Shown: positions 11,004-19,490, counted from the first letter of the stretch. The stretch: 64,000 nt of DNA from Herbaspirillum sp. AP02 (GCF_015767275.1 NZ_JADWMY010000005.1:186001-250000), one strand, 5' to 3'. A program made the numbers and translations. The notes: a model not told the origin generated them from the letters alone.

Positions 11004-11288
11004 GTGAACAAATCTGAATTGGTTGACGTTATCGCCGCCGACACCGAAATCTCCAAGGCAGCAGCTCAGCGTGCGCTGGACTCCGTCATCGAGAACATCA
11101 TCAAGGCCGTGACCAAGGGCGATACCGTGCAATTGGTTGGCTTCGGTTCCTTCTCCACCGGCAAGCGCGCTGCTCGCACCGGCCGCAACCCGCAAACCGG
11201 CGAAGAAATCAAGATCGCCGCTGCTACCACCGTGAAGTTCTCGGCTGGCAAGGCTTTCAAGGAAGCCGTGAACAAGAAGAAGAAATAA
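11004..11288 (+). CDS. hupB: DNA-binding protein HU (beta type)
   Basis: HU is a small nucleoid protein that bends and compacts DNA as a dimer. The 94-aa product begins [18 protein letters not shown] (GTG start read as Met) and contains the family signature [22 protein letters not shown], with the proline at the tip of the DNA-binding arm. It ends in a NKKKK tail, a few residues longer than the usual 90. AAGGA lies nine bases before the GTG. An upstream in-frame start at 10941 would overlap the promoter and is rejected. hupA versus hupB naming is uncertain. Confidence 0.95.
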   Translation: MNKSELVDVIAADTEISKAAAQRALDSVIENIIKAVTKGDTVQLVGFGSFSTGKRAARTGRNPQTGEEIKIAAATTVKFSAGKAFKEAVNKKKK

Positions 11289-11296
11289 TTTCACGC

Positions 11297-11333
11297 ATTT
11301 GAATGCCATGAAACAGATTCATGGCATTCAAAT
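11297..11333 (+). terminator. Perfect 16-bp hairpin after the HU gene
   Basis: ATTTGAATGCCATGAA (11297-11312) and its exact complement (11318-11333) flank a 5-nt loop ACAGA, eight bases after the HU stop codon. There is no T-run after the stem (CGAGGCC follows), so it is not a classical intrinsic terminator. It could stabilise the mRNA 3' end or act with Rho. Confidence 0.6.
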
Positions 11334-11719
11334 CGAGGCCGATCCGTTCGGGTCGGCCGTCCTCCCCCTCCCGCAGTAGGTTTTCCGCAGTCCTTCCGCA
11401 GTCGCTCCCTCCGCCACTCCGGCCCCACGGCCAGTACAGTTGTCTGCACACGCAGCACATACAGCAACACGACCTCGATCCGCCTGCCGTCTCCGTTTGC
11501 GAAGGCACCGTGCTGGGCCTAGGATTTTTTCGGCGTCGTATCTGATCTGAATACCGTACCTCTCATGCAGTTGCTTCACTCGTCCCGCTACCCCATGTCC
11601 CGCCGGCGCGGCCGGCCCACCCGAGGAGACCGTCGATAAATAGCTCGGCCCCGCGCCCGGCCGACCACCCCGGCCTGAGCGCACTGGGCCTCTGATCAAC
11701 GTCAGGGCTGCCAGTGGAT
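11334..11719. other. 386-nt region without a recognised gene
   Basis: This stretch lies between the HU hairpin and the convergent CoA hydrolase gene. It is C-rich on the plus strand (runs such as CCTCCCCCTCCC) and shows no tRNA-like fold or recognisable protein. It may hold the 3' end of the hydrolase transcript. Confidence 0.5.
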
Positions 11720-12880
11720 TCAGGCAGCCAGGTCGGCCAGCGGGTGCTGGCCTGGCGACCAGGGATCGGCGAAGAAGCCCTCCACCCATTCCGGCGTGGC
11801 AGCGTCCAGGGAGGCTGGTTTCCATTGCGGCTTCTGGTCCTTCTCGATGATCAGCGCACGGATACCCTCGACGAAATCCGGCCGCGCCGCACAATGCAGC
11901 GACACCACGAATTCCAGCCGGAACACCTCGGCCAGCGACAAGGGGCGCACCCGCTTCTGCAAGGCATATCCGAGCCAGGCCGAGCCAGGGGACCCGGCGC
12001 GCAAGGTCGCCATGGCCTTGGTCAGCCAGGGGTCATCGGTCTGCAGCGCAAGGATACCGTCCACGATCTCCGGCAGGCTGGGTTGGCGGCACAGCGCCTC
12101 GATCTGGTCGAAATGCGTGCGCAGATTGGACGGCACGAACGCCACCGCCCCCTCCTGCGCCGATGTCCTCTGAGCGTCGACCAGCACGCGATCAAGCAAC
12201 TCGGCATCGCTTCCCGCGCCCCACGGCTGCTGTAGCAGTGCATCGAGCACCGACTGCTTGGCCGCATGCGCTACCCGGTAATCGCCCAGGCCGGCGAAGA
12301 GCGCATCATTGGCGTTCAGGTTGGCCCCGGTCAGTGCCAGGAACACCCCGGTCTTGCCCGGCATGCGTGCCAGGAACCAGCTGCCACCCACGTCCGGGTA
12401 CAGGCCGATGGTGATCTCCGGCATCGCCAGGCGCGACTTTTCGGTGACCACCCGATGGCTGCAACCTGCCATCAGACCGATGCCGCCGCCCATGACGATG
12501 CCATGCCCCCAGCACAGGATGGGCTTGGCGAAGCTGTGGATAAGATAATCCAGGCGGTATTCCTGCTCGAAGAATTCGGCGGCATAGCGATTGGCGCGGA
12601 TATCCTCGCGCTCGGGCGAGGCGTGATGCGCGCGCATGGACCGGTAGAGTTGCTGCAGGTCGCCACCGGCACAGAAAGCCTTTTCCCCCTGCGCCTGCAA
12701 CAACACCATCGCCACGCCGGGATCGGCCTGCCACTGCTGCAGTTGCGGCGTCAGCAGGTTGACCATCTCCAGCGAGATGGCATGCAGGGTCTTTTCGGAA
12801 GCGAGGGTGGCGATGCCAATGCGGCGGCCGTTGGCGGCTGTCAGTTCTTCGAACAGCACGGGTGCGGCAACTTGGTTCAT
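11720..12880 (-). CDS. Enoyl-CoA hydratase/isomerase family, 3-hydroxyisobutyryl-CoA hydrolase-like
   Basis: This 386-aa crotonase-fold protein fits the 3-hydroxyisobutyryl-CoA hydrolase branch (valine degradation). The longer length, the FCAGGDLQQLY and GIVMGGGIGLM oxyanion-hole motifs, and MPEITIGLYPDVGGSWFL all agree; in human HIBCH the Glu and Asp of the last motif are catalytic. A good RBS (AGGAGACCC) precedes the ATG at 12880. No other valine-degradation gene is next to it, so the substrate is inferred from family only; another beta-hydroxyacyl-CoA is possible. Confidence 0.85.
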   Translation of the reverse strand: MNQVAAPVLFEELTAANGRRIGIATLASEKTLHAISLEMVNLLTPQLQQWQADPGVAMVLLQAQGEKAFCAGGDLQQLYRSMRAHHASPEREDIRANRYAAEFFEQEYRLDYLIHSFAKPILCWGHGIVMGGGIGLMAGCSHRVVTEKSRLAMPEITIGLYPDVGGSWFLARMPGKTGVFLALTGANLNANDALFAGLGDYRVAHAAKQSVLDALLQQPWGAGSDAELLDRVLVDAQRTSAQEGAVAFVPSNLRTHFDQIEALCRQPSLPEIVDGILALQTDDPWLTKAMATLRAGSPGSAWLGYALQKRVRPLSLAEVFRLEFVVSLHCAARPDFVEGIRALIIEKDQKPQWKPASLDAATPEWVEGFFADPWSPGQHPLADLAA

Positions 12881-12950
12881 GGGTCTCCTGGGGTCTCTTG
12901 CGCGAACCCGCAGTGCCCGCGGGCCGCAGTTTTTTAATGAAAGAAATTCA

Positions 12951-13283
12951 GTGAAGCAGGCCGGTAGGCCGGATTCTGTTACGGCGGGAAACCCGCTATG
13001 ACAGCCATTCCTCTAGGCGACGGATCACTCCGCCGCTCAAGCTTTCTACCCGCACGCTCCGCGAGCCACATCAACGCGTGCCTATTTGAAATTGCTCCGG
13101 GTGGAGGTTACCGCGTTTCACCGTAACTTAATACGCTCGTCTCTGTGGCCCTGTTCCTCGCCTTATACCGGCTTGCACCGGCTTTCAGCGGACGGCCGTT
13201 AACCGTCACCCTGCTCTGTGGAGTCCGGACCTTCCTCCCGCCACCTCCTTGCGAAGGCAGCCAGCGGCTGTCTGGCCTGCATC
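12951..13283 (-). ncRNA. rnpB: RNase P RNA, bacterial type A
   Basis: The minus strand has the hallmark RNase P RNA segments in order. These are the P1 5' strand GCAGGCC, GAGGAAGGTCCGGACTCCAC (CR I), ACAGAGACGAGCG, the conserved GGTGAAACGCGGTAACCTCC, CCGGAGCAATTTCAAATAGG, then GAGGAATGGCTGTC, ACAGAATCCGGC and the P1 3' strand GGCCTGC. The size of about 333 nt and the two peripheral hairpins fit type A. It processes pre-tRNA 5' ends with the RnpA protein. End positions are from P1 pairing and may be off by a few bases. Confidence 0.96.
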
Positions 13284-13290
13284 GGGCGCT

Positions 13291-13296
13291 ATTGTA
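13291..13296 (-). promoter_or_regulatory. -10 element of the rnpB promoter
   Basis: TACAAT on the minus strand (13296-13291) ends seven bases before the inferred rnpB 5' end at 13283, the right distance for a start there. I find no good -35 at 16-18 bp. Confidence 0.55.
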
Positions 13297-13462
13297 GCGC
13301 AGCATCGCCCGGCGCCGGAGATTGCCGGTGCAAAACCCTTGTGCGCGAGCGCACAGGTTCATGCCGATTCGGCATGTGACACCCGGGCGCCTCTTCGGTA
13401 GTCTCCTGCTGATCCGCTGCAGCTACGGCTGCGCGGTTCTTGACTGACTTCCACGAAACACC

Positions 13463-14737
13463 ATGCATATCTGCGTATTGGGCGCCGGCGTGATCGGCGT
13501 GACCACTGCCTACCGCCTGCTCCAGGATGGCCACCAGGTCAGCCTGATCGATGCACACGACCAGCCCGGCGCCGGCACCAGCCAGGGCAATGGCGCCCAG
13601 CTCAGCTACTCCTACGTGGCGCCGCTGGCCGACCCCTCGGTCTGGACCAAATGGGCTTACTACCTGTTCAGCAAGGAATCGCCGCTGACCATCAAACCCA
13701 CCCTGGACGGCGCGCAATATCGCTGGCTGGCCCAGTTCCTGCGCTGCTGCAACGCCGAGCGCGTGCGCCACACCACCCTCGACCTGCTGCAACTGGCCTT
13801 CTATAGCCGCGACCAGCTGACCCAGTGGAATGCCGGCCTGAACCTGTCCTTCGACTACCAGCGCTCCGGCAAGCTGGTGATGTTCACCGATGGCCAGGGA
13901 CTGGAGGCGGCTGCCGCACAGGTGCGCTTCCAGGCGCAATACGGTTGCCAGCAGGAAGTGCTGGGCGCGGCCGAATGCATCCGCATCGAACCCGCATTGG
14001 GCCACTCGCAACGCGACTGGGTCGGTGGCGTCTACACCCCCAGCGAGGAAGCCGGCGACTGCCCGCAGTTCTGCCGCGCGCTGGTCGCCGCCATGCAGGC
14101 CGATCCGAATTTCCGCTTCATCGGCGGCGCACGCGTCGATGCCGTGCGTCGTGACGATGGTGAAGGCCGCTCCCTGCGCGCCATCCAGGCCGGCGGTCAA
14201 TGGATCGCGGCCGACCACTTCGTCCTGGCGCTGGGGGCCGACAGCGCCGACTTCGCCGACCTGCTCGGCCTGCGCCTGCCGCTCTACCCCCTCAAGGGCT
14301 ACAGCATCACCGTGCCGCTGGAGGACGACACCAGCCGCACAGCGGCGCCGCAGGTCTCCATCACCGACATCGCCCGCAAGATCGTCTACGCCCGTCTCGG
14401 GCAGCGTCTGAGAGTGGCCGGCCGCATCGAACTGGTCGGTCAGGACCGCAGCATCCCGCGCCGTGCCATCGAAGAACTCAAGAACGGCATGCGCGAACTC
14501 TTCCCCGCATGCCGACTCGGCGACGACGCCACGCTCTCACCGTGGATGGGCTTCCGCCCTGCCACCCCGAGCGGGGTCCCCATCGTCGGCCGTTCGCCGG
14601 TGAACAACCTCTATCTCAACATCGGCCAGGGTGCGCTGGGCTGGACCCTGGCCTGCGGCAGCGCGGCGCTACTGGCCGACCAGATCGCCGGCCGCACCCG
14701 CGCCATCGACGACACGCCATTCCAGTACCGGGCCTGA
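13463..14737 (+). CDS. FAD-dependent D-amino-acid dehydrogenase-like oxidoreductase
   Basis: This 424-aa protein belongs to the DadA branch of the DAO flavoprotein family, which oxidises D-amino acids to 2-oxo acids and ammonia and passes electrons to the respiratory chain. It has the N-terminal FAD dinucleotide motif (LGAGVIGVTTAYRL), the DadA-like SQGNGAQLSYSYVAPLADP segment, YPLKGYSITVPL and the C-terminal GFRPATPSGVPIVG and NIGQGALGWTLACGS regions. A second paralogue is at 57347-58609. An aldolase gene follows after 85 nt on the same strand. No clear RBS precedes the ATG. The true substrate is unknown. Confidence 0.85.
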   Translation: MHICVLGAGVIGVTTAYRLLQDGHQVSLIDAHDQPGAGTSQGNGAQLSYSYVAPLADPSVWTKWAYYLFSKESPLTIKPTLDGAQYRWLAQFLRCCNAERVRHTTLDLLQLAFYSRDQLTQWNAGLNLSFDYQRSGKLVMFTDGQGLEAAAAQVRFQAQYGCQQEVLGAAECIRIEPALGHSQRDWVGGVYTPSEEAGDCPQFCRALVAAMQADPNFRFIGGARVDAVRRDDGEGRSLRAIQAGGQWIAADHFVLALGADSADFADLLGLRLPLYPLKGYSITVPLEDDTSRTAAPQVSITDIARKIVYARLGQRLRVAGRIELVGQDRSIPRRAIEELKNGMRELFPACRLGDDATLSPWMGFRPATPSGVPIVGRSPVNNLYLNIGQGALGWTLACGSAALLADQIAGRTRAIDDTPFQYRA

Positions 14738-14822
14738 AGAAGTTTCATGCGACGCCCCCGCAATCGGAATTAACATGGAGCCTCGCCAGCGCCCTGCTGG
14801 CCTGATCCATGGGAGACGAACG

Positions 14823-15575
14823 ATGCGGGAAAACCGGCTGCGCACCCTCTTCGCGCAACAGCAACTGGCCCTCTCGGGCTGGATTTCGATGGGCAATTCG
14901 CTGCTGGCCGAAGTGGTCGCGCACAGCGGCTACGATGCGGTCACGGTGGACCTGCAGCACGGCCCCTTCTCCATCGAATCGGCCCTGCCGATGCTGCAGG
15001 CCATCTCCAGCACGCAGGCCGTGCCGCTGGTGCGCTGCTCCGAGAACAGCCTGGGCGAAATCAACAAGCTCCTCGATGCCGGCGCCTATGGCGTCATCTG
15101 CCCGCTGATCAACACCGCCGATGACGCCGAGCGCTTCGTGCGCGCCTGCCACTACTCACCCCGCGGCGGCCGCAGCTACGGCCCGGCACGCGGCTTCCTG
15201 TATGGCGGCGCCGACTATTTCGCCCACGCCAACCAGACCATCCTCACGCTGGCCATGATCGAAACCCGCGAAGGCTACGCCAATGCCGAAGCGATCCTGC
15301 AGGTACCCGACCTGGACGGCATCTTCATCGGCCCCAGCGACCTGGCCATCGAACTGGGCCTGCCCCCGGACGCCTACGGCGACCAGCGTCTCAACGACGC
15401 CATCGATCATCTGCTGGCGCTGGCGCGCAAGCTGGGCAAGTACGTGGGCATCTTCGCCGGCACCATGGACATGGCGCAGCGCATGAAGACGATCGGCATG
15501 AACCTGGTAGTGCCAGGCACCGACATCCAGCAGATCAAGGCCGAAGGGGCGAGACGTATCAGCGCCTTGCGCTGA
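14823..15575 (+). CDS. HpcH/HpaI-type class II aldolase
   Basis: This 250-aa protein resembles 2,4-dihydroxyhept-2-ene-1,7-dioate and 2-keto-3-deoxy-L-rhamnonate aldolases, metal-dependent pyruvate aldolases. Seen are GWISMGNSLLAEVVAHSGYDAVTVDLQHGPF, the arginine in PLVRCSENS that binds the pyruvate carboxylate in the family, and the metal-ligand regions MIETREGYANAEAI and FIGPSDLAIELG. GGGAGACGA precedes the ATG. It probably shares a transcript with the D-amino-acid dehydrogenase upstream. Substrate not determinable here. Confidence 0.88.
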   Translation: MRENRLRTLFAQQQLALSGWISMGNSLLAEVVAHSGYDAVTVDLQHGPFSIESALPMLQAISSTQAVPLVRCSENSLGEINKLLDAGAYGVICPLINTADDAERFVRACHYSPRGGRSYGPARGFLYGGADYFAHANQTILTLAMIETREGYANAEAILQVPDLDGIFIGPSDLAIELGLPPDAYGDQRLNDAIDHLLALARKLGKYVGIFAGTMDMAQRMKTIGMNLVVPGTDIQQIKAEGARRISALR

Positions 15576-15579
15576 TACG

Positions 15580-15831
15580 ATGCGTATTACCCGGCCCGAC
15601 GAAATGGCAGATATGATGAAAAGCAAGTTGCATAGCGATGAGAGCGCCAGCGAAAGTGAAGTAATACGCGATGGGCTGCGCACCTTGCTGGCCCGTGATC
15701 GGGTGATGGAGAGCTGGCTGAACAATCAGGTAGCGCCAGCCTATGACGCATTGAAAAGCAATCCCGCCCGTGCCATCACTGCGGACCAGGTACGGGACCG
15801 ACTAGCGGCCGAATACGCAAAAACGCGGTAA
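15580..15831 (+). CDS. ParD-like type II antitoxin, without an adjacent toxin
   Basis: This 83-aa protein matches the ParD/CopG-type antitoxin family. Its ribbon-helix-helix core is recognisable in PDEMADMMKS and ASESEVIRDGLRTLLARD, and the toxin-binding tail runs through WLNNQVAPAYDALKSNP. It starts five bases after the aldolase stop with no good RBS, so translation may be coupled. A ParE toxin gene would normally follow, but a strong terminator begins within ten bases of the stop. The first residues (MRITR) lack the usual VxLP strand pattern, so the N-terminus may be altered. Likely an orphan or degraded module. Confidence 0.75.
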   Translation: MRITRPDEMADMMKSKLHSDESASESEVIRDGLRTLLARDRVMESWLNNQVAPAYDALKSNPARAITADQVRDRLAAEYAKTR

Positions 15832-15834
15832 GTC

Positions 15835-15873
15835 AAAAAAGCGGATCAGGACATTTGCCCTGATCCGCTTTTT
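15835..15873. terminator. Bidirectional intrinsic terminator
   Basis: A perfect 10-bp stem GCGGATCAGG/CCTGATCCGC (15841-15850 with 15859-15868) has an 8-nt loop. It is flanked by AAAAAA on the left and TTTTT on the right. It can end the plus-strand dehydrogenase-aldolase-antitoxin transcript and the converging minus-strand aldo/keto reductase transcript. Confidence 0.9.
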
Positions 15874-15894
15874 GTATCTCGCGCGTCCGTGACC

Positions 15895-16902
15895 TCAGCC
15901 CCGCACCACCCGACCGAAGAACGGATAGTTGGGATCGTTGTAGCCATGCGTGGACGCATGCCCCGGCGTGACCAGGCTGTCCACCAGCGCCTCTTCCTCG
16001 GCCGTGATCTTCAGTTCGGCCGCATCGTAGTAATCCTCCATCTGCACCAGTGTGCGCGGGCCGGCGATGACGCTGCTGATGGCCGAATTGCCCAGCACCC
16101 AGGCGGTGGCGAACTGGCCCAGCTTGATGCCGCGCTGCTCGCAGTGCTGCTGCAGGCGCTGCGCGATCAGCAGCGACTCTTCCCGGAATTCGGTTTCCAT
16201 CATGCGCTTGTCGCCACGTCCGGCACGGGTATCCTCGGCCGGCTTCTGGCCCGGCTGGTACTTGCCGGTCAGCACGCCACGCGCAATCGGACTGTACGGC
16301 ACCACGCCCAGGCCATAGTGTGCGCAGGCGGGCAGGATTTCCACTTCCGGCTGGCGGTTCAGCAGGTTGTAGTAAGGCTGGCAGACCAGCGGCAGCGGCA
16401 CGTTGTTCTTCTCACACAGGCGTGCAATCTCGGCAATGCGCCAGCCACGGAAATTGGACACGCCAAAGCCGCGGATCTTGCCGGCGCGGATCAGGTCGCC
16501 CAGGGCCTGCACCGCCTCTTCCAGGTTCTCGTCCCGGTAGTCGCGGTGCATGTAGAGGATGTCCAGGTAATCGGTATCGAGACGCTTGAGGATGTTCTCG
16601 GTCTCGCGCACGATCCAGTTGCGCGAATAATTCGACTCGTTGGGGCGGTTGCTCATCGGATTGCCCAGCTTGCTGGCCAGCACCCACTCGTGGCGCTGCC
16701 CGGCCAGCAGCTTGCCGACGATCTCCTCCGACTTGCCCTTGGTATAGACATCGGCCGTGTCGATGAAATTGACGCCGTGTTCGCGGGCCGAGGCCACAAT
16801 GCGGCCGGATTCCTGCAGGTCGGTCTGGTCACCGAACATCATGGAACCCAGGCACAGGGCCGATACCTTGAGGTTGCTCTTGCCGAGGCGACGATAGTGC
16901 AT
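15895..16902 (-). CDS. Aldo/keto reductase
   Basis: This 335-aa NADPH-dependent oxidoreductase has the AKR (beta/alpha)8 fold. The family's catalytic tetrad is visible: Asp and Tyr in FIDTADVYTKG, Lys in VLASKLG, His in ILYMHRDY. The start MHYRRLGKSNLKVSALCLG is typical, and GGAG precedes the ATG. An AraC-family regulator lies 84 bases upstream on the same strand and may control it. The substrate (some aldehyde or ketone) cannot be read from sequence. Confidence 0.9.
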   Translation of the reverse strand: MHYRRLGKSNLKVSALCLGSMMFGDQTDLQESGRIVASAREHGVNFIDTADVYTKGKSEEIVGKLLAGQRHEWVLASKLGNPMSNRPNESNYSRNWIVRETENILKRLDTDYLDILYMHRDYRDENLEEAVQALGDLIRAGKIRGFGVSNFRGWRIAEIARLCEKNNVPLPLVCQPYYNLLNRQPEVEILPACAHYGLGVVPYSPIARGVLTGKYQPGQKPAEDTRAGRGDKRMMETEFREESLLIAQRLQQHCEQRGIKLGQFATAWVLGNSAISSVIAGPRTLVQMEDYYDAAELKITAEEEALVDSLVTPGHASTHGYNDPNYPFFGRVVRG

Positions 16903-16986
16903 GCTGTCTCCGAATCGAAAAATGGGTGTGGATAAGTTAAGTACAGCCGATCATTCTAGCGCCGTGCCGCCGCCCCTGCAGGGGCC

Positions 16987-18027
16987 TCACAACACCGGTG
17001 CTTCCTCTTCCTGCCAACGCCGCTTGTCGCGCAGGGGCGGGGCGCCGAACAGGCGGCTGTATTCACGGCTGAACTGCGACGAGCTCTCGTAACCGACCCG
17101 ATGCGCCGCCGTGGCCACGCTGGCGTCGGCTGTCAGGATCAGCTTGCGCGCTTCCTGCAGGCGCAGGTTCTTCTGGTATTGCAGCGGGCTCATGGCCGTC
17201 ACCAGCTTGAAGTGATGATGCAGCGACGACACGCTCATGTGCACCTCACGCGCCACGTCCTCGATGCGCAAGGCCTGGTCGTAACCGTCCTTGATCAGGC
17301 GGATGGCCTTGGCCACGCGGTTCATCTGGCTGTCCTGCAGCACGGTCTGGCGCAGCAGCGCGCCCTGCCCGTTCATCAGCAGCCGGTACAGGATTTCACG
17401 CCGTATCATCGGCGCCAGGATGGCCACGTCGCGCGGTGATTCATGCAGGCGCAAGAGTCGCAAGACGGCATCCAGCAGTTCGACGTCGAGCCGGTTCACA
17501 TACAGCCCGCGGGCCGCGCCTTCATTGAGATGGGCCGCCGCCGGCAGGTTCTCGTCGCCGATCAGTTCACCGATCTCCTGGGTATCCAGTTCCAGCCGCA
17601 GACCGAGATAGGGCTCATCGGGACTGGTCACCATCACCTTGCCCACCACCGGCAGATCCACCGAAGCAACCAGGTAGTGCATGGGATCGTATTCGTAGAT
17701 TTCATCCCCCACGAAGATGCGCTTGGAACCCTGCGCGATCACCGCGAAGACCGGCTTCTGCACGGCATGCTTGGGGCCGGTAGGACAGGTGATGCGATAG
17801 ATTTCCAGGTCGGGGATGGCGGTCGCCAGCATGCCCTCGCTGTCAGCGGTATAGCGCTCCAGCAGTTGCAGCAACTCCTGCTGCATGGCATGGAAACGGG
17901 CATCGGCGGCCAGGTCTGCCTCGGAGGGGGCAGAGGGGCCAAAGGGAGCGGTTGCAGGGGATGCGTCGGCGTGCTCCGGCAACAGCAAGGGAGCGCAATC
18001 CTCGACGGCGTGCAGATCGAGATCCAT
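16987..18027 (-). CDS. AraC-family transcriptional regulator (AraC_N type)
   Basis: This 346-aa regulator has an N-terminal AraC_N-type cupin domain (about residues 60-220, including FAVIAQGSKRIFVGDEIYEYDP and HYLVASVDLPVVGKV). A C-terminal double helix-turn-helix follows (about 235-335: RIEDVAREVHMSVSSLHHHFK and ATAAHRVGYESSSQFSREYSRLFG). Such proteins often act on the neighbouring oxidoreductase gene, here the aldo/keto reductase downstream. Upstream lies a set of AGAATCAGG repeats that looks like its own operator. The ligand is unknown. Confidence 0.9.
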   Translation of the reverse strand: MDLDLHAVEDCAPLLLPEHADASPATAPFGPSAPSEADLAADARFHAMQQELLQLLERYTADSEGMLATAIPDLEIYRITCPTGPKHAVQKPVFAVIAQGSKRIFVGDEIYEYDPMHYLVASVDLPVVGKVMVTSPDEPYLGLRLELDTQEIGELIGDENLPAAAHLNEGAARGLYVNRLDVELLDAVLRLLRLHESPRDVAILAPMIRREILYRLLMNGQGALLRQTVLQDSQMNRVAKAIRLIKDGYDQALRIEDVAREVHMSVSSLHHHFKLVTAMSPLQYQKNLRLQEARKLILTADASVATAAHRVGYESSSQFSREYSRLFGAPPLRDKRRWQEEEAPVL

Positions 18028-18332
18028 GGTGTTCTCTCAACAAGGGACAAGCGGGAGCTTAACGCTTGCGAAGCATTGCCTGATTCTCCGGCAGTCACAT
18101 GCAGAGAATCAGGCAAGAAGTTTGCAGAATCAGGTATGCCAGGCAGCGATTGAGCGCGATCATCATACCGCCAACACCCGGACATCGGCCTACATGTCGC
18201 GCCGACAGCCGGCCTGGTTTGGCGATGCCGGAAACAGGAGCAGAGAATCAGGCAGGAAATCAGCAGCTTTCGGCACGCGAAAACCTGCCACCAGCCTGCA
18301 TAATCCTCGCCGAACCGATCACAAGGAAAGCC
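18028..18332. other. 305-nt region upstream of the AraC gene
   Basis: No gene is seen between the AraC-type regulator start and the end of the LysR gene, both on the minus strand. The region contains four copies of AGAATCAGG, three direct and one inverted, described separately. Confidence 0.6.
18079..18134. promoter_or_regulatory. AGAATCAGG repeat cluster, candidate AraC-type operator
   Basis: CCTGATTCT (inverted, 18079-18087), AGAATCAGG (18105-18113) and AGAATCAGG (18126-18134) lie 52-108 bp upstream of the AraC-type gene. The two direct copies start 21 bp apart, two helical turns, the usual spacing for AraC-family half-sites. The first two form a 13-bp perfect inverted repeat TTGCCTGATTCTC (18076-18088) with 18104-18116. 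A fourth copy is at 18244-18252. Confidence 0.55.
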
Positions 18333-19346
18333 TCAGAACACACTCTCGGCGATGTTGTACTGCTCGACCACGGTCCGCACGGTGCTGACGTCGGGCTTGT
18401 TGACGAAGCTGCACTCGCTCTCTTCCATACCCATGGTGCAGGCCTTGTGCAGCGGGCAGGTGGCAAACAGCTCGGCCACCCAATCGACGAAGGCGCGCAC
18501 CTTGGGCGACAGGTGGCGGTTGTGCAGATACACCACCGAAATCGGCATGGGTGCCGGCTTCCACTGCGACAGCACCTCCACCAGCCGACCTTCGTCGATG
18601 TGGCGCGTGACCATGTACAGCGGCGCCTGCACCATGCCGAAGCCCTGCAGGGCGCATTCGACGTAGGCATCGGCCTCGTTGACCGACAGCTTGCCGTCCA
18701 TCTTCACCTCGCGCGTAACGCCGTCGACCACGAAGTCCCAGTCGATGGTGCGCCCGGTACGGCTGGAGAAGTAATGCACCGCCTTGTGCTGCTGCAGATC
18801 CTCGATGGAGTGGGGCACGCCGTGGCGCTCCAGGTAGGAAGGCGAGGCGCAGGTGACGGTCTGGAAGGTGCCGATGCGGCGCGCCACCATCGACGAATCC
18901 TGCAGCTCGCCGATACGGATCACGCAATCGACTGCTTCCTGCACCATGTCCACCGGGCGGTCGCCCATGCCCATGGCCAGTTCGATGTCGGGGTACTTGG
19001 TATAGAAGTCGCACAGGTTGGGCAGCAGCATCAGCCGACCCACCGAGGCCGGCACGTCGATACGCAAGCGCCCCTGCGGTCCCCGGGTGACATTGCGGAA
19101 GGATTGTTCGGTCTCGTCGACATCGGCCAGGATGCGCACGCAGCGCTCGTAATAGGCCGCGCCATCTGGCGTGAGACTGATGCGGCGCGTGGTGCGGTTC
19201 AACAGGCGCACCCGCAGCATGCTCTCCAGCCCCTGGATCAGGGTGGTGACGGTGGTGCGCGGCAGGTTCAGGTTGTCAGCGGCGCGTGTGAAGCTGTTGG
19301 CATCAACCACTGCGGTAAAGACTTGCATGGCCTGGAAACGGTCCAT
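18333..19346 (-). CDS. LysR-family transcriptional regulator
   Basis: This 337-aa protein starts with the LysR winged helix-turn-helix (MDRFQAMQVFTAVVDANSFTRAADNLNLPRTTVTTLI, residues 1-60). A substrate-binding domain follows (about 90-300), with RLRIDVPASVGRLMLLP typical of the CrgA-like subgroup. A C-terminal extension of about 35 residues containing several Cys (ATCPLHKACTMGMEESECSF) is unusual and could be metal- or redox-responsive. It is divergent from the efflux operon, so it probably regulates that operon. It is not of MexT type by sequence. RBS AGGAGAG precedes the ATG. Confidence 0.9.
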   Translation of the reverse strand: MDRFQAMQVFTAVVDANSFTRAADNLNLPRTTVTTLIQGLESMLRVRLLNRTTRRISLTPDGAAYYERCVRILADVDETEQSFRNVTRGPQGRLRIDVPASVGRLMLLPNLCDFYTKYPDIELAMGMGDRPVDMVQEAVDCVIRIGELQDSSMVARRIGTFQTVTCASPSYLERHGVPHSIEDLQQHKAVHYFSSRTGRTIDWDFVVDGVTREVKMDGKLSVNEADAYVECALQGFGMVQAPLYMVTRHIDEGRLVEVLSQWKPAPMPISVVYLHNRHLSPKVRAFVDWVAELFATCPLHKACTMGMEESECSFVNKPDVSTVRTVVEQYNIAESVF

Positions 19347-19490
19347 CGCTCTCTCCTAAGTGCCGGCATCCGGAAGAAACCGGCGCGGCAAGCGGGGGCA
19401 GGACAAACGCGGGCAAGACCAGGCGCCGCCCCCGGCGCGCCGCAATGCCCTGGTCCGGGCGGGCTGGCCCGACACGGCCAGTCACGCTCG

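Noticed and set aside
15832-15894. Possible ParE toxin gene after the ParD-like antitoxin
   Set aside because: Only 63 bases remain before the converging gene, and they are mostly a terminator.
18333-19346. LysR regulator as MexT
   Set aside because: It lies next to MexEF-OprN-like genes, but its sequence matches CrgA-type LysR proteins rather than MexT, so the name is not given.
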